Origin: Candidatus Binatia bacterium | GTDB taxonomy: Bacteria > Desulfobacterota > Binatia > HRBIN30 | Reading direction: 5' to 3' | Assembly: GCA_036382395.1 (NCBI GenBank) | Contig: DASVHW010000010.1 | Span: 1-35,402 of the forward strand | Length of the DNA: 35,402 nucleotides | Part shown: positions 31,462 to 35,402 of the stretch, one piece after another | How the letters are laid out: every line of letters starts with the position of its first letter | How positions within the stretch are numbered: the first letter of the stretch is position 1 | Notes under the pieces: model-generated | The model's input: only the letters and a program-made list of their open reading frames with translations | What the model was told of the DNA's origin: nothing | The model's database searches: none | Translations under genes and position numbers: made by a program

Positions 31462-32694
31462 TCAACGGAAGCGTGGACTCCCGAACGAAGGCGGCTTCTC
31501 GCTCTTGCGTTCGGCGCCACGGCGCAAGGCAACGGCCAGTTCGTCACCGGACTCCAAGTGATCGGACAGCAGTTCAGCGTACTGGTCATCGCGCACGCCC
31601 AGTTTCACCTCGACCTTGCGTAGCGTGCGGTCGGGTTGTGCCACCCACACGGTGGATTCGCCGCGGCGCGGCGGCTGCCGTGCGGCTCCATCCTGGCCCG
31701 GCGTGGGCTCGGTGCTCGGCTTGCGCTCGGGATTGAAGCGCACCGCACGCAACGGAATCTTCAGGACATCGTCACGCCGTGCGGTGATGACGGCCACCGA
31801 GGCGGTCATGCCCGGCTTGAGTTCCAGCTCCGGGTTGTCGACCGCCACCACGACATCGTAGGTCACCACATTCTGCACCGTGATGGGGGCGTTCCGGACC
31901 TGAGCCACGGCGCCAGTGAACACCTTGCCGGGATACGCATCCACCGTGAACGTTGCCGGCTGACCCGCGCGCACGGCGCCGATGTCCGACTCGCTGACGT
32001 TGCTGTCGACCTGCATCTTGGTCAGGTCCTGCGCAATCAGGAACAGCGTCGGCGTCTGAAAACTGGCGGCCACTGTTTGCCCGACGTCGACGTTGCGCGA
32101 GACCACCACGCCATCCACGGGCGAGGTGATGTCGGTGTAGGCCAGGTTGATCCGTGCTTCCTGGAGCGAAGCCTCGGCCTGCTGTATGCCGGCCTTATCG
32201 AGGTTAACCTGGGCCACGGCCTGATCGTAGTTGCTCTTGGCGGTATCGAGATCGCTTTGCGCGATCAGGTTCTTGGCAAGCAACTCGCGGTTGCGACCGA
32301 GGGTGAGCCTCTTGAACTCCAAGTCGGCACGGTCCTTCTCCACCTTGGCGCGGGCATTGGCCAGGTTTGCCTCGGCCTCCTGCACCTTGACCAGGAACGG
32401 TTGCGGATCAATCTTGGCTACCAGCTGCCCTTTCTTCACCGGGGAATTGAAGTCCGCGTAGAGAGCCTTGATCGGTCCGGAGACGTAGGTGCCGACCTGG
32501 ACGCTGGTGACGGGATTCAACGCTCCGGTAGCCGTCACCGTCGAAGCGACGGAGCCACGCTCGATCGGCTCGGTCACATACTGGTTCTGGCCGTCACCCT
32601 GGCCATGCCGCCAGTAGGTGTAGCCGCCGATGGCGAGGAGGACCACCACTACCACGACAACGATGTAACGCGACCGGACCATCAGCGAGTTCAC
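31462..32694 (-). CDS. MacA-like periplasmic adaptor (membrane fusion protein)
   Basis: This is a 410-residue HlyD/RND-type adaptor with an N-terminal membrane anchor (RYIVVVVVVVLLAIGGYTYW) and a barrel-sandwich half-motif (VQVGTYVSGPIKALYADF). A long helical hairpin (residues about 105-180, rich in A/E/K/L) follows, then the second half (TDITSPVDGVVVSRNVDVGQ) and beta-barrel regions. It links the MacB-type permease to an outer-membrane channel. The first codon is GTG, with an ATG four codons later also possible. A Pro-rich charged insert (KPSTEPTPGQDGAARQPP) before the last domain is unusual. Confidence 0.9.
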   Translation of the reverse strand: MNSLMVRSRYIVVVVVVVLLAIGGYTYWRHGQGDGQNQYVTEPIERGSVASTVTATGALNPVTSVQVGTYVSGPIKALYADFNSPVKKGQLVAKIDPQPFLVKVQEAEANLANARAKVEKDRADLEFKRLTLGRNRELLAKNLIAQSDLDTAKSNYDQAVAQVNLDKAGIQQAEASLQEARINLAYTDITSPVDGVVVSRNVDVGQTVAASFQTPTLFLIAQDLTKMQVDSNVSESDIGAVRAGQPATFTVDAYPGKVFTGAVAQVRNAPITVQNVVTYDVVVAVDNPELELKPGMTASVAVITARRDDVLKIPLRAVRFNPERKPSTEPTPGQDGAARQPPRRGESTVWVAQPDRTLRKVEVKLGVRDDQYAELLSDHLESGDELAVALRRGAERKSEKPPSFGSPRFR

Positions 32695-32705
32695 CTCATT
32701 CTCAC

Positions 32706-34253
32706 TCAGTGTGCCGCCGGCACCACCACGGGCCCCCGGCGTGTCTTGAAGAGCAGTAGCAACGGCATGCAGCAGATAAAAAACACGCCAACGATGCGGA
32801 ACGCATCCATGTACGTCAGCAGGAAGGACTGCCGCGTCACTATGCCTTCGATGGCCGCATAGGCCTGCCGTTGCGCTTCGACGAAGGAGGAGCCGCGGGC
32901 CATCAACCCATGAATGATCATGCTCAGCCGCTGGCGCAAGGCGAAGTCGAACGGCGTCACGTAGCGGAGCATATCCTGCCGGTGCTCCCAGCTGCGGTAT
33001 TGGACGAAGGTGGCGATCACGGCCACGCCGAACGACCCACCGAGCTGCCGCATCATGTTCGTCAGTCCCGTGGCCTGATGGACGTCTTGCGCCGACAGCT
33101 CAGAGAGCGCCAGCGTGGTAAAGGGCACGAACAGCAAGCTCAGCCCGAAGCCCCGCAGGATCAGCGGCCAGAAGAAGTCCGCCTGGCCCGACGCCAAGGT
33201 TGATTGCGACAGCATCCAGGTGAAGGCGAAGAAGCTGATGAATCCAAAGACGAGCATGAGCTGAGGCGGGAAACCCCGGCGAATGAGACGGCCCGCCAGC
33301 GGCATCATGGCCGCAGCCGTCAAACTGCTCGGCAACATTAGCAACCCCGATTGCAGCGCGGTGAAACCGAGGAGGTGCTGGACGAAGACCGGGAAGATGA
33401 ACTGCGACGCGTACAGCCCGAACCCGTGGATGAAGGTAAAAAACGTTCCCACCGCCAGCGAACGGTTTCTCAACACGCGCAGATCGACCACCGGATGCTT
33501 TGTTTTCAACTCCCACCAAATGAAGGCGGCGATGCCGACGGCCGCAACGATCGTCAGGGCGGTGATGTACGGCGCGGCAAACCAGTCATCACGCTGCCCC
33601 CGATCGAGAACGACTTGCAGCGCCCCGACGCCGACGACCAAGAGCAGGATGCCCCACCAGTCCACGCCGCCAACTTCCCGCTCCTGGAGTGGATCGCGGA
33701 TGAACAAGAGTGTCATGACCATCGCCAGGGCGCCGATCGGCAGGTTCACGTAAAAGATCCACGGCCACGAGAAGTTGTCGGTGATCCAGCCGCCGAGTGT
33801 GGGACCGACGGTGGGTCCGATCACCACGCCCAGGCCGAACAGCCCAGTGGCAAGCCCCAGCTCTTCCGGTGGAAACGTCTCCACCAGAATGGACTGCGAG
33901 GTGGACATCAAGCCGCCGCCGCCGGCACCTTGCAGGAAGCGAAAGAGCACCAGTTCCCAGAGGCTACTCGCATGCCCGCAGAAAAACGAGGCGACGGTGA
34001 ACAGCAAGATGGAGCCGGCGAAGTAATTGCGGCGGCCGAGGACGGCGGACAGCCAGCTGGCCATGGGCAGGACGATGACGTTGGCAAACACGTAGGAGGT
34101 AACCACCCACGCAATTTCGTCCAAGGTGGCACCGAGGTTGCCCATCATCTGCGGCAACGACACGTTGACGATCGTCGTGTCGATCAACTCGATCATCGCC
34201 GACAGCACCACCGTGACGACGATGATCCATTTGCGCGCGCCGCTTTCAGCCAT
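32706..34253 (-). CDS. EmrB/DHA2-family MFS multidrug exporter
   Basis: This is a 515-residue transporter of the 14-helix DHA2 group. It has the N-terminal helix with MIELIDTTIVNVSLPQMMG (motif D1-like), LSAVLGRRNYFAG after helix 2, the LQGAGGGGLMSTSQSI segment, and motif C in GLGVVIGPTVGPTLGGWITD. It exports drugs or fatty-acid-like compounds with protons. It works with the EmrA-like adaptor encoded upstream. GAGGG lies 6 nt before the ATG. The 83-bp gap to EmrA holds heptamer repeats, and the MacA gene follows after 11 bp. Confidence 0.95.
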   Translation of the reverse strand: MAESGARKWIIVVTVVLSAMIELIDTTIVNVSLPQMMGNLGATLDEIAWVVTSYVFANVIVLPMASWLSAVLGRRNYFAGSILLFTVASFFCGHASSLWELVLFRFLQGAGGGGLMSTSQSILVETFPPEELGLATGLFGLGVVIGPTVGPTLGGWITDNFSWPWIFYVNLPIGALAMVMTLLFIRDPLQEREVGGVDWWGILLLVVGVGALQVVLDRGQRDDWFAAPYITALTIVAAVGIAAFIWWELKTKHPVVDLRVLRNRSLAVGTFFTFIHGFGLYASQFIFPVFVQHLLGFTALQSGLLMLPSSLTAAAMMPLAGRLIRRGFPPQLMLVFGFISFFAFTWMLSQSTLASGQADFFWPLILRGFGLSLLFVPFTTLALSELSAQDVHQATGLTNMMRQLGGSFGVAVIATFVQYRSWEHRQDMLRYVTPFDFALRQRLSMIIHGLMARGSSFVEAQRQAYAAIEGIVTRQSFLLTYMDAFRIVGVFFICCMPLLLLFKTRRGPVVVPAAH

Positions 34254-34260
34254 GAGAAGC

Positions 34261-34328
34261 CCTCAGCCTTCAGCTAGGTTCAGACGGAGAGATTAGGCTG
34301 AGTGCTGAAAGCTGAATGCTGATCGCTG
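34261..34328. repeat. Second heptamer repeat cluster between emrA-like and emrB-like genes
   Basis: GCTGAGT, GCTGAAA, GCTGAAT and GCTGATC follow one another from 34297 to 34324, then GCTG. The opposing side has CCTCAGC and CTTCAGC (34261-34274). CAGCCTTCAGC pairs with GCTGAAAGCTG at 10 of 11 positions. The 7-bp period and opposed arrangement match the element at 24987-25059, so both belong to one repeat family. This hairpin is imperfect. Confidence 0.65.
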
Positions 34329-34336
34329 TCCACACG

Positions 34337-35368
34337 TCACCCGACATCCACGATCGCCGTGACGCTCATCCCCACTCGTAGCAGGTGACTCGGATCCGGC
34401 TCGTCGGTGAACACGATCTTGACGGGAACACGTTGCACGACCTTGACGAAGTTGCCGGTGGCGTTATCTGGCGGGAGCAGCGCGAACTTGGCGCCCGTGG
34501 CGGAACCAATGGAATCCACCCGCGCACGGAAAAGGTGGCCGGGATAGGCATCCACCTCGACCGTCACGGCCTGCCCCACTCGCATCTTGCTGAGTTGCGT
34601 CTCTTTGAAATTGGCAACCACCCAGACGTCCTGGTCATGGACGATAGCCATGAGCGGCTGGCCCGCCTCGATGAACTGGCCGACCTCGACGCTCTTCTTG
34701 GCCACGAAACCGGGGGCCGGTGCGGCGACGGTGGTGTACGAGAGCTGCAGCTGGGCATAGTCGAGGTCCGCCTGACGCTGGGCCACCTGCGCTTCGGCGG
34801 CGCCGACCTGGCGGACGGACACCTGGTACTCCGCCTCGGCCGCATCAGCCGCCGCCTTCGCGGAGTCGTAATCCTGCGGTGAGATGACATGCTGCCGGGA
34901 CAACGACGAGTAGCGCGCAAAGTCCGCCGACGTCTTCTCCCGCCTCGTCTTGATCGCTTCAACGTTGGCACGTGCCACCGCTACCGCCGCCTGCGCCGTG
35001 GCCAGAGCCGTCTGCGCCATGTTCACCCGCGACTGCAGATCGCGCGGATCAATGCGAACGATCATCTGGTTGGCGGCAACATGCTGATTGTCGTGCACCA
35101 GGACATCGGCCACGTAGCCCGCAACGCGCGGCAGTACGGGGTCGATGTGACCTTCGATCTGCGCGTCATCGGTCTCCGCGTGGTGCGCGTAAAACACGAC
35201 GGTCCGGATCCCGAAGGTCAGACCGGCGGCCACCAGGAGGGCCAGTAGACCGTACAGGACGACTCGACGAATGGTTGAGGAGCGGACAGGAATGCTGGCA
35301 ACGGTCTCCACGTCGACAGCAGGCGATATTTCACGCAGACTCGGGGCTCTTTTCTGTGCTTCTTTCAC
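34337..35368 (-). CDS. EmrA-like membrane fusion protein
   Basis: This is a 343-residue HlyD-family adaptor. After a 30-residue cytoplasmic N-terminus comes one helix (VVLYGLLALLVAAGLTFGI) and the typical HHAETDDAQIEGHIDPVLPRV opening. Next come the lipoyl half-motif VHDNQHVAANQMIVRID, a helical hairpin, and the second half TTVAAPAPGFVAKKSVEVGQ. PGHLFRARVDSIGSATGAKFALLPPDNATGNFVKV is diagnostic of EmrA. The start is a GTG at 35368; no ATG is near. It heads the five-gene minus-strand efflux cluster within the window. The 34 bp to its right, up to the edge, contain nothing recognisable. Confidence 0.93.
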   Translation of the reverse strand: MKEAQKRAPSLREISPAVDVETVASIPVRSSTIRRVVLYGLLALLVAAGLTFGIRTVVFYAHHAETDDAQIEGHIDPVLPRVAGYVADVLVHDNQHVAANQMIVRIDPRDLQSRVNMAQTALATAQAAVAVARANVEAIKTRREKTSADFARYSSLSRQHVISPQDYDSAKAAADAAEAEYQVSVRQVGAAEAQVAQRQADLDYAQLQLSYTTVAAPAPGFVAKKSVEVGQFIEAGQPLMAIVHDQDVWVVANFKETQLSKMRVGQAVTVEVDAYPGHLFRARVDSIGSATGAKFALLPPDNATGNFVKVVQRVPVKIVFTDEPDPSHLLRVGMSVTAIVDVG

Positions 35369-35402
35369 GGCTGACTCGCGGCAATTGGATTTTCAAATCT
35401 AC

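Noticed and set aside
33351-34277. 308-codon plus-strand frame opposite the EmrB-like gene
   Set aside because: EmrB motifs are clear on the minus strand; the opposite frame is a charged shadow.

Overview
This 35.4 kb window is GC-rich, densely packed chromosomal DNA of a Gram-negative bacterium. The envelope genes imply a double membrane: a periplasmic AMIN-domain amidase and MacAB-like and EmrAB-like tripartite pumps. The run mutS - amidase - glnD - xerD is an arrangement I associate with deltaproteobacterial (Desulfobacterota sensu lato) chromosomes. Together with the respiratory genes this suggests a member of that lineage or a neighbour such as Binatota, but the taxonomic call is inference. 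No rRNA, tRNA, CRISPR array, transposase or phage gene was seen.

Region 1 (1-4110, minus strand) is a TetR-headed operon: TetR regulator, small membrane cytochrome b, a heme-b gamma subunit, a four-cluster iron-sulfur beta subunit and a TorD-type chaperone. The last three match accessory parts of type II DMSO-reductase-family enzymes (ethylbenzene dehydrogenase, dimethylsulfide dehydrogenase, selenate/chlorate reductase, nitrite oxidoreductase). The catalytic molybdenum alpha subunit is not in the window. A short in-frame remnant of an acyl-CoA ligase C-terminus follows the TorD gene, and then a Cys-rich protein runs off the left edge.

Region 2 (4217-9057, minus strand) encodes a Rieske/cytochrome b complex: Rieske protein, a 2x[4Fe-4S] ferredoxin, b6-type cytochrome b, a subunit-IV-like protein and an eight-heme cytochrome c.

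Region 3 (9107-15965, plus strand) holds an overlapping iron operon (radical SAM/SPASM protein, FeoB, Cys-rich mini-protein, DtxR-FeoA fusion), a Crp/FNR regulator with FNR-like cysteines, and moaA (molybdopterin synthesis) overlapping a small membrane protein gene. Three copies of one 18-bp semi-palindrome (CTACCnAACGkTTGGnnG) sit in front of the TetR operon, between the Rieske and radical-SAM genes, and in front of moaA. I infer a local TetR regulon joining the molybdoenzyme accessory genes, the quinol-oxidising complex, iron supply and Mo-cofactor synthesis.

Region 4 (15988-28227) has a CoA-disulfide-reductase/rhodanese fusion, a decayed SDR-epimerase C-terminus, then housekeeping genes mutS, amidase, glnD and xerD, and a secreted beta-helix protein. 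A heptamer-built hairpin with perfect 20-bp arms spans the glnD stop and the xerD start.

Region 5 (28260-35368, minus strand) carries a D-threonine-aldolase-like PLP enzyme and a likely five-gene efflux operon (EmrA, EmrB, MacA, MacB ATPase, MacB permease).
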